From NCBI GenBank assembly GCA_914767715.1, contig OU612065.1, forward strand, positions 3,470,001-3,534,000: a DNA stretch of 64,000 nt, read 5' to 3'. The DNA is from Membranipora membranacea. Its lineage: Eukaryota; Bryozoa; Gymnolaemata; Cheilostomatida; Membraniporidae. Below the pieces are notes generated by a model. The model had not been told where the DNA came from. It saw only the letters and a list, made by a program, of their open reading frames with translations, and ran no database searches. The position numbers and the translations under genes were made by a program. Positions 1-13,300 of the stretch are shown one piece after another; the stretch's first letter is position 1, and every line of letters starts with the position of its first letter.

Positions 1-2154
1 CTCATTGTTCTTGCACATGCGCAAATTCAAGTCACGCATGATGCATACTTAGCCTTACGACACCTGCTTTGTGGTAATGATAGCCTAGTTTATCAGTGAT
101 CTACATGCCCAGTCAGATCACGAGAGTCAGTATGTTCTGCATGTGATATCAAAACACACAGAATTTATCTATTGAATGAATGAGTGAATACAGGCATTAT
201 TTATCTGTCCCATGTGGTTTAGCTGGTAAAATGGGATAATGACATTTCATAATTCAATGACAAAGCTAACGATCTAAATCGAACATGGCAAAAAATTACA
301 GCTCTAGCTCATCCGACAGTGAGAATGAAAATTACAGGGAGATTAACAGCTCTAGTGAGAACAAGATTGAGTATCATTTAGGAGGCATTTGTAGCAAATC
401 GACGTCGAGTCCATGTGATTATCAGAGGGAAAATATCTCTGAGGTAGTTTAAATCTGTATGATTTCGGCCACTGGAAATAACCAACAGTGCTTTGGCAGA
501 TACAACATTTTCTGTTAACCATGGTTACTGCTCGAGATAGAAATTGGCAATATAAAGGCAGATCAATACATCGCTAAGTATTTCAAGGTTTTGTTTACAT
601 TAATATGATGAATAAATGAGATTGTGGCTATGACATTCCAATCAAACTGGTCTTCAGCCCGCATGAAAACCAGTGATATGCTTCAATTATTAGCTTCATG
701 AATAGCGGCTTTCAATAGAATTTCAATGGAAGATACAAAATTTACACAGGTAGATTGTGTGTTTTTCTTGAAAATAATTTATGTATTTCCAAATCGCACA
801 GAAATCTAAAATAAATTCTTTGTAACTCTCAACATTTCAGGCATTAGGAAATCCAAAGCTTGCAATGATTAATACTGAGTGATTTGAGGTTTTGACAATC
901 TTTTCAACAATTTTTGCAAATATTCTGATGTTTAAACACTCAAGGTTTTTTTGGATAAACTGTGTTGTTTTCATTGTTTAAAAACTAGAAATTACAAGTC
1001 ACAAAGTAAATTCAACTCAATAAATTTGTCATCTAGTTGTTTCGGACTTCAGGGTGATGTAAAATGTAAATGAATTTAACTGCCTCCTAAAGAGGAGTAT
1101 TGATAATCGTGTTAGCAGTGGAACACCTGGAGAAACTTTCTATTTTTTCATTAGATCTTGTCCATCTGTGTGCATCACAGATACTCAGCACATCTTAACA
1201 TAGACTATCAATATTACTGACTGAGTGCAGCAGGTCTTATGAGAGGACATGTCGCTGCACACAACAGTCACTTAGGTAATTAATTTGTCGAGTTTTTGAG
1301 TTATTTCGTCAGTATGGATCTGATTTGGGAGGCTAGTGTTGGGTAAATTGCTAGATTTGGTACAAACTATAAAGCATTGCATGGACCATTTTTGGGTGAA
1401 TCTGAAATAAGCAAGGCTTTGTCAGCAGGAAGAATCAATTGCTCCATTATAATCTTATTTTAACAGAGCAAACAAGTGCATCGGTCTGAAATGAAAATCA
1501 CTCATTTTCATGCTTGAAAAACAGCGGACAGGGAATTGCTTCAAAGTCATAGTCGTTGATTGTAATGTAAAGAGGTTCTTTTAATCTTTTCCTCTACATG
1601 GGCTCATAACAGATATAAAGGTTGTTTTGATTAGCGGTCTCAACTCATCAAATAATGTGTATACAAATTATAGAACTTTCTTTTGAACTTTTATGTCATC
1701 AGACAGACTTGTGAGTGACTTTATCATTATATTTGCAAAAGTTGTTATCTAACCACAATAGTCACTAATATTACAGTATTTCCCCAATAACAGGCTCATC
1801 ACAAATCGCCTGGACTAGTTGGGCGGTGCATGAGTAGGCAACTCAATGCTGTTAACTTATAACCCCCAAACCTACCAGACCAAATAACCCTGATGACTAA
1901 TTTTATATGCAAATGCATGCGTGATAGCTGTCTTAATCTGATTTCAAGCTCAAAAATGATACCAAGAAACCTGTTCCTTTACAATCACTTTAAGGCAGCT
2001 TGGCAGATCAGGTGGCATAGAATCTAAGCCAACCAAATTGAAAAGTGATACCTAGTAAGAAAGTTGTATCGTAACCGTCATAAAATGCTCATGCTCATAT
2101 ACTGTGTTGTCATTAAATATGACTTTGAAAGCACTGTTGTTAATGTATGTTAAA
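1..2154. other. Non-coding or unassigned stretch upstream of the first recognised exon
   Basis: I see no exon that matches the module pattern of the downstream gene, no RNA gene and no clear transposon. The gene downstream begins with the second half of a module at 2155, so at least one more exon (a ~219-nt type exon), the signal peptide and the promoter must lie upstream, either outside the window or in a diverged form here. The stretch is AT-rich and most likely intron. One 55-codon ORF at 285-452 is listed separately. Confidence 0.5.
285..452 (+). CDS. Short Ser/Asn/Glu-rich ORF, 55 aa, unrecognised
   Basis: The ORF starts at an ATG at 285 (MAKNYSSSSSDSENENYR) and ends with TAA at 450-452. 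Acidic, serine-rich N-termini of this style occur at the start of some cut-and-paste transposases (for example piggyBac-like proteins), but no catalytic part follows. It may be a chance ORF or a transposon stub. I cannot assign a function. Confidence 0.15.
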   Translation: MAKNYSSSSSDSENENYREINSSSENKIEYHLGGICSKSTSSPCDYQRENISEVV

Positions 2155-4346
2155 GGCCCCAGGAGACACAGAGGTATATGATGTAGACGATACAGTGTAT
2201 GCAGTGGTAGTCTACCTTGTAAAATCACCAGGTGATCAACCAATGCAAGTTCAAGCAGAGGTTGTGGCCTGCCTGGAAATAGTTCCTGAGACTACTCCTG
2301 CTACTGAAGGTACAACACAACCTGAAGGAACCACTCAACCTGGAGGCACAACACCTGTTGGCGGTACAACACAACCTGGGGAAACTACACAACCTGGAGA
2401 AACAACCCCAGCTGGTGGTACTACACAACCAGGAGGTACTACACAACCTGGAGAAACAACCCCAGCTGGTGGTACTACACAACCAGGAGGTACTACACAA
2501 CCTGGAGAAACTACACAACCAGGAGGTACTACCCAACCAGGAGAAGGAACTACCACACTTGTGACGACAGAGAAGCCATGTATCAAAGTGGATGGTATGT
2601 CTGACCCACAACTGATCCCAACATCCTGGCTGACAGTTTCATCTGGAGCACCAGAAGATCTCAGACCTGGATCTGTATGGACCTCCGGACCAGATGATGA
2701 CACACCAAAGATAATTATAGATCTACTGGGAGTACCAGAACCGCTTGTGTTTGTTGATAGCATTGTGCTCTCGGAGCTTGACAATGTGGCTACCTATCAG
2801 ATCAAGCTAGTCACAGCAGATGAAGTGCAGGATAGCCCTCAAGTCACTGTACAGGTAGGTCGTCGATTATAACCTCCAGATATTAAGCATCTTCTGACAC
2901 AAATATAAAGATTAAAGTTTGTCTCGCCCAAAGCCATTTTGCACAAAAGATTTTTATTGTTGTATGACCAACCATTTCACTGTGTATTTTTCTAGTCACC
3001 GACTGAGACTCTCCCTGCGCAAGCGAATGTCGGTAGAGTGGAGATAACTCTGACACCAACAGCCCCAGACTCTCCTGTCAGTGTGCAGCTGGAGATACAA
3101 GGATGTTTCGAAATCAGTAAGTGTTGAATCATTTTAAAGAGGAAGAATGGACTAGGCAGCTTACTCCCACCACAACAGATTGCTTCAATAAATGAGTTTA
3201 CTGCTACAAAAAATTGAGCGCATTTTATTTACCTGATAAAAAACCATGCTGCTCATATAGTTATCAAGTCAATTTCTCATCATGAAGGGTGCTAAATGAG
3301 AAAATATCCATAAATATCCATCAAAGCAGCCTTCAGCCATGTTTCACAAGTTTTTCTTCGAACTCCTGTAGTACCAGCAACCACTCCAGCACCGCCTACA
3401 ACAGAGAAAACTACCAGAGCGACATCACCTGGAGAGACTACAACAACAACACTGGTACCTCCAACCACAACACCTGTTTGTGAAACTGTGTTGGGTATGG
3501 ATGATCAAACTCTCATCCCTCCTCGCTTCATTGAGGTGAACATTATCATATCACACAAGACCATAAAAAATATTGATATTGTCACGTTAATGTGCTTGTA
3601 AAACTTCTGAGGGTAACTATTGAAATCTATGCAACATTTCCCTGAAAATGATTTTCACCTACTGTTATCTATCATGAGTTTCACTTGGAGACTATCACTG
3701 TTTTAGGTAACATCTGGTGACAAAGAATCACTTCGTCCTGGATCTCCTGATCCTCTGGTAACAGATGAGAGGCCGATACAGGAGATAGTAATAACAGTGT
3801 CAGAGACGGATGAGCCATCTTATGTAGAGAATGTGGTGTTTGAGGAGCTGACTAATGTTGATGAACTCCAGATCCGAGTTGTGAAGTCACCCGGAGAACC
3901 TCCTGTACCTATCGACACGATAACGGTAAAATCTGCTGAATTTGCTGTCAACCAAGCAACTGTCATCAAACCATACACGTGAAAATTTGTAGTGTAAAGA
4001 TGTTCCATAAATTTTCAGTCCAATAAAAATTGATCCATTGGAGTAATTGATCACTGTTCACAGTGGACTGTAGCTATCAACAAAATGGTGGCATCAATAC
4101 AAGCATTCCATGTTTATAAGCCTGGGCTATGCATATATCAACTCTCTTTAATACAACTAATATTTCTCATAATGTATCATCTATGTCTCAAATTATGAAC
4201 TTGTGAAGAAAAACCCTTCAATGAAATACTTGTGGTTTGGTAGAATATTGTCCCTACAGTGCCAACATCTATTCAAACCGTGGCCTGTGGTCCTATCAGT
4301 CAGCACCATGGCTAGAGTTTTTGATGATGTACATTTATTTATCCAG
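2155..4346 (+). repeat. Tandem exon cassette 1 of the SCO-spondin-like gene (exons 1-4)
   Basis: Exons are 2155-2854, 2996-3116, 3372-3535 and 3707-3925. Exon 1 holds the C-half of a module (ending VVACLE), a Thr-Pro-Gly-Gln linker, then the N-half of the next module (from CIKVDGMSDPQLIP). Exon 2 is its C-half, ending in IQGCFE. Exon 3 is another Thr-rich linker plus the start of the following module (ETVLGMDDQTLIPPRFIE) and exon 4 its body (LRPGS). The modules show a conserved pattern of Cys-x(2-4)-GM, a P near LIP, LRPGS, W, and a closing GCFE/ACLE. That resembles a galactose-binding (discoidin/F5-8C-like) beta fold, but this is inference; I do not recognise the family with certainty. Confidence 0.75.
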
Positions 4347-7300
4347 GAACCTGAGGCTAATGTATCATACACAGTTGATGAGGAGACATTCAAAGTTGTT
4401 GTGCTACTGATGAGAACAGTTTCTCCTGCTCCAATAGAAACGCAATTGAGCATAAAAGCATGTTTGGAACCTGTACCTTTAACCACCACCCAGCCAGAAG
4501 CAACCATGCAACCTGGAGAAACTACACAACCTGGAGGTACTACACAACCTAGAGAAACCACCCCAGCTGGTGGTACTACACAACCTGGTGGTACTACACA
4601 ACCCGGTGGTACTACACAACCTGGAGAAGGAACTACCACACTTGTGACGACAGAGAAGCCATGTATCAAAGTGGATGGTATGTCTGACCCACAACTGATC
4701 CCGACATCCTGGCTGACAGTTTCATCTGGAGCACCAGAAGATCTCAGACCTGGATCTGTATGGACCTCTGGACCAGATGATGACACACCAAAGATAATAA
4801 TAGACCTACTGGAAGTCCCAGAACCGCTTGTGTTTGTTGACAGCATTGTGCTTTCGGAGCTTGACAATGTAGATACCTATCAGGTCAAGCTAGTCACAGC
4901 AGATGCAGTGCAGGATAGCCCTCAAGTCACTGCACAGGTATATTCTCATTTATTACCCCTTATATAAAGCAATGGCAACTTACAAGGAGGTGAACAAAAG
5001 TAATACTTTAGTTAGTAGATTACTAAGTTAGTAGATATTCATCCACCATCAGGCAAAATTTTTAGAGGTGAAAAGGTTATGAGGCAAGTCATTCTGATTT
5101 ACGTATGGATTATGGACAACTAAACGAGTACAGAAGTGGTATTTCCATATTGAACAAATGGTTTTTACCACTTCATAACCCACTCCCTTAGCCGGAGCTG
5201 GCTATGGAGTGTTGGGTGTTGATTTACCATGTGGATTACATTGTTACTAGTTTACTGTGTTGTTTTCTAGTCACCAAGTGAGAATTTCCCTGCTCAAGCA
5301 AATGTTGGTAGAGTGGAGATTACTCTGACCCCATCAACCCCAGACTCACCTGTTAGTGTGCAGCTAGAGATACAAGGATGTTTTGAGACCAGTAAGTGTG
5401 ATTTTAATTCCAAAAGCAAGTAAGGACAAGGAACTTATCACCATCACAACAGAATGCTCTGATAAATCAGTTTGAATGTCTCAAAATTGTAAATATCGCA
5501 TATGATTAAAACAACATGCCAAGGAAGATGTCATAAGGATTCTATGTCATGTAAATAATCCATCACTCGCCATCAAACGCAGCATTCAGTCATATTTCAC
5601 ATGCTTAATTTTAACTTCTGTAGTTCCAGCAACCACTCCAGCACCGCCTACAACAGAGAAAACTACCAGAGCAACATCACCTGGAGAGACTACAACAACA
5701 ATACTTGTACCTCCAACCACAACACCTGTTTGTGAAACTGTGTTGGGTATGGATGATCAAACTCTCATCCCTCCTCGCTTCATTGAGGTAAGCTTGAGGG
5801 TAACTTCTGTAATTTATGAAACATTTTATCTGACATTTAGCACCACATTTGATTCTTTATCTGCTGTTATCTATCATGAGTTTCACTTGGAGACTATCAC
5901 TGTTTTAGGTAACATCTGGTGACAAAGAATCGCTTCGTCCTGGATCTCCTGATCCTCTGGTGACAGATGAGAGGCCGATACAGGAGATAGTAATAACAGT
6001 GTCAGAGACAGATGAGCCATCTTATGTAGAGAATGTGGTGTTTGAGGAGCTGACTAATGTTGATGAGCTCCAGATTAGAGTTGTGAAGACACCTGGAGAA
6101 CCTCCAGTACTAATCGACACAATTACGGTAAAGTTTTAGTATTTGAGAAGTTCATAGAGAAAGTCCTAGCTTGAGTTTTCACTGTATTGTTATATTGACT
6201 ACCCCATTGCATCGATGCAATCACTCTGTCAGGAAATGCTTGCGTTTTAAATTATCAATAGATTTACACACATAGCACATAGCAGTCTGCTTTTCATATC
6301 ATGTCATCACCTTTATGAACAAACAAAACATACCTTAATTTGTGTAGGAACCTGAGGCAAATGTACCATACTCTGTTGATGAGGAGGCATTCAAAGTTGT
6401 TGTGCTACTGATGAGAACAGACTCTCCTGCTCCGATAGAAACACAATTGAGCATCAGAGCATGTTTGGAACCAGTACCTCTAACCACCACCCAGCCAGAA
6501 GCAACCACACAACCTGGAGGTACTACACAACCTGGAGCAACTACACAACCAGGAGGTACTACACAACCTGGAGGTACTACACCACCAGGCGGTACTACAC
6601 CACTTGGAGGTACCACCGCTGCTCCTCCAGGAACTACAGTGCAGCCTACAGCAGCCCCAACATCAGAAGAAACAATTACAGCGGGTGAAACAACAACTAC
6701 TGAAGAGCCATGTGTAAAAGTTGATGGTATGAATGATGTGATGCTGATTCCTGTGGGCTGGATTACCCCATCCAGTGGAGAACCTGAGCAGCTTCGTCTG
6801 AGTAGTCCACAAAAGTGGACATCAGACCCATCAGATGATAGTCCAGTCATAACTGTTGTCTTCCTGGAAGGACCACAGGCATTTATCACTGTCGACTCTA
6901 TAACATTATCAGGTGCTGAGAATGTAGACTCTGTCAGTGTTTCTGGTCTTACAGAGTTGGAGCCTGTGTCATCTCCTAATAATCCTGTCCAGGTAAGCTA
7001 CGTCTAACCCCTACTGCTAAAGTTATTAGAGCAAGACCATAAAAAAGTATGTGAATGTCAATTCTATCTTCCCTGTATTCAGATATGTTGGTCGTACACT
7101 CATCAATTACAGTTCTTCCCAAAATGATGAGTTTTGAACAGGGATGAGCATCAGGTCATGATCAGTTCTTTCCTCATTTTCTACTCACTGACATCCTTTC
7201 ACTTATATCTTGAAATAGAGATTTCTTTTTATATCTTTGGGCATGACTCAACCTCAAATCCCAATCCCCAGGAGGTCAAAGCTGTCAGTATAAAAGTCGT

Positions 7301-10300
7301 GAAAGCAGCATGTCACATATCATCTTTATTTATCAGGGAGCAGAGGTGACAGTTCCTATAAATGCAGATATATGGCAGGTCGAAGTCACAATCACACCAA
7401 CTGATCCTGATATGCCAGTGTCAGCATTTTTGACTGTCAAGGGATGCTTTGAAGAAGGTAAGTCTAAGTTGCTTAATCTTGAATATATTTCAACATTAAT
7501 ATCAATAAACAATTAAACTTTCATGGTTAGGGATCACTTCGACAATTTTATAATAAGGTATATTGCTGTGTCTTTATACTCTTTTTTTTGTACGAGACAG
7601 TAAAATGTTCATGATTTCAGAGCCGCTATCACTTGCCGGACTCAAACCGGTCTGCCGCACAGAGGGATAATTAATATATATTGCCACGATGATTTAGCTT
7701 CTATTATGCCCATTTTACCTCACTTCTCAATCTCATGGTATAAAACAATTAAAATGCAATTATCATTTTCCATTATAGTACTTACAACTATAGCTCCAAC
7801 ACCTACGACAGCGCCTGCTTCAACAACTCCAGGAGTTACCAGAACAACATCAGAAGGAGAGATAGTCACATCTACTCTTCCTCCTTCAACAACCACAACT
7901 TCTGAAGTGTGTGCAACAGTTGATGGAATGTCAGATCCTTCATATCTACCCAATAGCTTTATTGAGGTGGGTTCATCAGAATGTAATAGAATCTTATTAT
8001 ATAACTGTATCTTGTGTTATACTAACAGAAACCTGTGACACTCTTTGTAGAAATTAGTATTTAGATCTCTAGCACCATCAGACAACAACATGTAATCCTG
8101 TAATATTCTGTGTCTCGCCAACCAAAAAACCCTCCACCAGAAACTGACAATCTTATATATAACAATCTCATTATCTAATAAGGTTTAACGTTGATTTTCT
8201 TTCCTGCAGGTACCTTCAGGAACGCCTGACAATCTGCGTCCAGGTGCTGACAGCCCTTGGTCATCCAACAATCCTCTTGCCGTAATCACAATTAATCTCA
8301 GTGAAGATTTGCATGCACCAGAGTATGTGAAGAGTGTTACTCTCTCTAGTATGGATAATATAGAGGAGGTACAGATTAGAGTGCTCAAGGATGCTGATGG
8401 TGAACCCATTTCTAAACAGATAGACCAGGTGAGACAGGCTAAAATTGAGTAGTCTTATTAACAAGACAATCCTTCACCCTTCACTTTGCTACAATAAAGG
8501 TTTACTGTTACCAGAGTTTAAATTATTTAAAATCTCACAAACATATATCTCTTCACTGCCGCTGCTGCCTTAGTTTGCATATATGATTGGTTGTGATACG
8601 TAAAAATCTTTCTCAAATGAACCAAACAAATTTTGAAATTACATAATTTCTGTTCACAAATACATAAGAGTTGTTTTTGGCATGTTTTTACCTGGACACT
8701 TTGTTTACTTGTTCTTTTTCCTGATGGTGCACATTGGCCTACAGAAGATGAGATCTGTTTGGGACGAGCTAATTAAGCTTTTTATTTGTTTACCCAGGAT
8801 CCTCCTGCAGGGACAAAGGAATATGATGTGGATGATACTGTGTATGCAGTTCAAGTTTTCCTCTTAAAATCTGATGGTGATCTGCCAATGTTAGCACAAG
8901 TTGAGGTTGTGGCCTGCCTCGAGAAAGTTCCTGAGACTACTCCTGGAATAGTAGGTACAACTCAACCTGAAGAAACCACACAACCTGGAGGTACTACACA
9001 CCCTGGAGAAACCACCACGGCTGGTGGTACTACACAGCCTGGAGGTACTACACAACCTGGAGGTACTACGCAACCTGGAGGTACTACACAACCTGGAGAA
9101 ACTACCCTAGCTGGTGGTACTACACAACCTGGAGGTACTACACAACCAGGAGGTACTACACAACCAGGAGGTACTACACAACCAGGAGGTACTACACAAC
9201 CTGGAGAAACCACCTCAGCTGGTGGTACTACACAACCTGGAGGTACTACACAACCAGGAGGTACTACACAACCTGGAGAAACTACACAACCTGGAGGTAC
9301 TACACAACCTGGAGAAACCACACAACCTGGAGGTACTACACAACCTGGAGAAACCACCCCAGCTGGTGGTACTACACAACCTGGAGGTACAACACAACCT
9401 CGAGAAACTACACAACCAGGAGGTACTACACAACCTGGAGAAACCACCCCAGCCACTACACTCTTCCCAACAACGCATGTCTGCATCCTGCGTGATGGTT
9501 AGTGTTCTTTAATATACCTCTATCATCAAAGTAACACAGAATGTATTTTGGATGTATATCACCTTCAGGGCAATCTGTTTCTTATACACTGTTACTGGTT
9601 TTGCATTTTTTCTATATGCGCACATGAAATCCATTAATATGCTGGTATTTTTAAAGGCCTGCAGGGTGAGCTTGTCCCTACGGAGAACATAGTAGTACAG
9701 AATGGTTTACCAGATGATCTTCGAACCGATACCTCTGAGATCTGGACAGCTCCTCGCAGCATTCAGCAGCAGAGGATCGTTGTATTCCTTGGTGATGAAG
9801 GCATCGCCATCGATAGACTGGAAGTTGTGAATGCAACGAATATTGATTTCGTAGAAGTGAATGATGATCTTGAAAAGTTGATATTGGTAAGATAATAAAA
9901 TCCGGCTCTAACACCTTTTCATGTTTATGTTTGGTTTAGACGTATTCGTTTAACTGTTCAAGTTAAATTCCTGGCAAAAAATTGTGCTGTGAGCTTATAT
10001 AACTACCAGTTATTTAGAATGATGAAATCAGCTCTAATTTGATTTGAGTTGTCAAAACGCAAATAGTTGAATCAAAGGGTGTTTTTGTCTTTGTCTACAG
10101 TTCATGCTTCTATAAACATCGGTGTGTCACTGTCTTATCTAGATTCAAGGTAGCGAAACAGGAGCTTTAGATCTGAACAGAGAAGTATATTCTACATTAG
10201 AGCTGAGTGTGAGACCGTTAACTTCTGCCTCTCCCGTATCCATGAAGCTGGCTATATTAGGCTGCTTCGAACAGATCTTACTCAGTACAACTATGCCACC

Positions 10301-13300
10301 AGTAACAACAACCATCACTCCTGCAGAAGGTGGGTTATTATTTTAGACTCATTAGTATGATGTGTAATGTTTTGATTCACAGGCTATAAATTGAAATGTA
10401 GGTGTGAGCTTTGAAACAAGGAACCTCTTAAGCTCAAGCCTCTTAATTGTGTACATAATAAATAGTAAATCATTGATAGAGGGAGTGTTAACAAGGTAGA
10501 TGTGATAGAGGTTGTTTGTTTTGCTTCTTTGATGATCAACTACAACAATGTACTATATATTACAGAACTGTGTACTGCACATACCGTACTGTTCACTGAT
10601 GCTGATGATGATGTAGCCGACGATGCACTTGTTGGTTGGGTTGATGTTGATGGTGTAGCAGGTTTTAATGAAGATGCTGGTGATCGTCCTGTATATGGAG
10701 GCGATTCAGTAGAGAAGGGTGTGGTCGTGAAATCACTGTTCTCCTGTGAGGAATGGTAGGTATCTGAATATCAAAGTTTAACAGTATTCTAGTCATATTG
10801 TTGTTTTTCAAAATAAATGCCATCAAATTATTTAACAGATTGTAACTTTAGATGATTGTTATTTGTTCTCTATCTAACAGTACCTGTGAGGGTCAGACTA
10901 TGGTGTGTGGAGACTATGAGCCGTGTGAGACATGTACCTGGTCACCATGGGGAGAGTTTGATGAATGCACAGAGAATTGTGGTGGTGGACAACACAAACG
11001 TATCAGAGAAGGATTTGGTATCGCCTGTGAGTCTAACGTAGAGGAGGAATTCCAAGACTGTAACATCCAACAATGTACTCGTAAGTACTGCTTTTAATTC
11101 AAAAAAGATAAAACTCAACTGCATGACATCTCATTTTAAACTGTATGCTCACCGGGTAACGGTACAGAAATCTCTGGCATTTAACTCAAGGATATATACA
11201 TCATACAGTGGACACGTACCACTGCCCAACCCGCAGGGCTTCAGCTTGTAACCATGAGTTTAATTCTTTGGCTACGCTTTTTTTGAAACAACTATTCAAT
11301 GACGTGTACTGACAGGTGTCACATTTTGGCCAGCAAAAATTTTATTATATATATATATGTCTATGTAGCGACATGTGAGTGGTCTGTATGGTCACCTTGG
11401 TCTACCTGCACAGCCACATGTGATGGTGGAGTGAAGACTAGAGAGAGATCCTTCACACCGCCTGATGTAGAATGTGAGGGAGCTGATGAACAGTCTGAAG
11501 CCTGTAATGTCGAGCCATGTGGAGGTAGAGTATCAGTAACATAAGATTGGATATGTAAATATATACTCCAAATTTATGTAGCTAAAAGCTGTTCTAATAT
11601 GAGCTGGAAATATCACTCTGTGGTTATATTTATACAGGCTACACCAATAAAATGACGCTCCCTCCAGGTGAACAAATGAAATATCTTGACGCTTTACATT
11701 TTTATGATCTGAAATTCCCTAACTTTTTTTTAATACAATGGTGGCTCCTCTAAGAATGGGATATAAAATAAATTATGTGATAATATGATAATGCCATAGA
11801 CCTAATAATTATTATTAAGTCTATGGATAACGCCAACTTCCAACAGGTTTGTACACAATTAATGTAAACAATACATATATCCACCTTTGTAGGGGAGTGT
11901 GTTGATGGAAAAGAGTTCTCAGACTGCGCTAACAAGTGCCCCCTGACATGTCGACATAAGCAGGGAGTGGAGGAGTGTATATGGGAGGGCTGTGAGCCTG
12001 GCTGTGTCTGTCCTGATAATCAGTTTATGGATGATGAAGGAAACTGTGTAGAAACCTGTCCCTGTTATTATGGCAATCTGGAGCTCGCACTTGGGGTCAA
12101 ATATCCATCTAACGAGACGGATTGTGAAGAATGGTGAGTACTTAATCTATAGTATTCAAGCACTATTACTGCTACCCAACAACTTTGAGCGTGGAACAAG
12201 AACCAACCATAATATATGGAATAATTTATATGCACTCCTGTCTGTAGTAATAATAGTCTGAACTGCTACTTACGCTAATTACAAGTAGAAAAAAAACAAT
12301 GCTGACCTTGTGATTAGCTGTAGCAATGATAGGTTGACAAGTAAGCCCAATATGAATGGTTTATCTCTGCCTTCAGGGTTTATATCTGTAGCTTTTGTTC
12401 TGTTTTGTTTTGTTGTTGTTTTTGCTATGATTATTATAGTATTAGAAATCTTGTTTGTACATATATTATGTGCAAGATTACATGTTAAATTTACATGTTA
12501 AATTCTTTATTTTTTATCTCAGCGAATGTACTAATGGTGGATTACTATGTGCACCTATGGCCGAAGGATGCTCAGGTTGGTAATCATGATAATTCGTGCA
12601 CTGATGTTTATCAGTATTCTTGTTATCCTGACTCGAAGTAATACAGTACAACTTAATCGATGTACAATATATTTGATGATTACTTTGATTTTACCTCAGA
12701 TTTATCTTCCCGTGATGTATGTGATATTTGGTATGGTGTGGTATTTTAGTTGATTGTGAGTACAGCGAGTGGACAGACTTTGGTGTATGCAGTAAATCAT
12801 GTGGAGATGGAACTAATTCTAGATACAGGTGAGACATCAATTATGTCTCTAGTGATACTCTTCTAGTCCAGGATATGTTCTAAATCTAGGAGCCAGCCTT
12901 TTTAGAGTGCTTCTTATTCAGTTATTATCTTTCACATAACATTTGCATATCCACTAAAAGAGTTCAATATCCGCAGGACCAAAAAATGTATGGGCTTAAG
13001 CCTAAAGATGTTTCAATTACTTGTGTCAGCTAGCCTCACCTCAAACTTGCACTGATAATAAATAACCTTCAAATTATTTCTAAACGCTTTCCTGCCCTAA
13101 ATGTCTACATTGCCACTAACAAAATGTCCGTATGACTCCCATGATCACGATGGTACATGATAATGGTTTATTATCTGACTGCAGGGAGATCGTAAGAGAG
13201 GCTGTTGGTGAGGGTGTAGAATGTGTTCCTGACTCGCTTATTGAGACTGAGGACTGTAACCTTAAGTCATGTGACCTAGATGCTTGTATTGTTAATGGAA

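Larger units (their letters stand above)
6348..8797 (+). repeat. Tandem exon cassette 3 (exons 9-12)
   Basis: Exons are 6348-6992, 7337-7457, 7779-7966 and 8210-8428. Exon 9 starts like exon 5 (EPEANV.Y.VDEE), carries a Thr-Gly-Pro linker and then a more diverged N-half (CVKVDGMNDVMLIPVGW). Exon 10 is again 121 nt and ends GCFEE; exon 11 is a longer linker exon (188 nt); exon 12 is 219 nt with LRPGADSPW. The exon phases match cassettes 1 and 2. The start of the cassette resembles cassette 2 while its body is diverged, as expected for unequal crossing-over with a later conversion. Confidence 0.78.

Noticed and set aside
2147-2149. ATG at 2147 as the start of the SCO-spondin-like protein
   Set aside because: Alignment with the starts of exons 5, 9 and 13 puts a splice acceptor at 2153-2154. 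There is no signal peptide and the module would begin in its middle.
2225-2784. Long minus-strand and shifted-frame ORFs rich in Cys-Val-Val-Pro-Pro or Ser-Arg-Leu-Cys
   Set aside because: They are complements of the TTQPGG minisatellite; the 18-bp unit keeps several frames open at once. Same for 4193-4867, 6335-6889 and 8962-9486.
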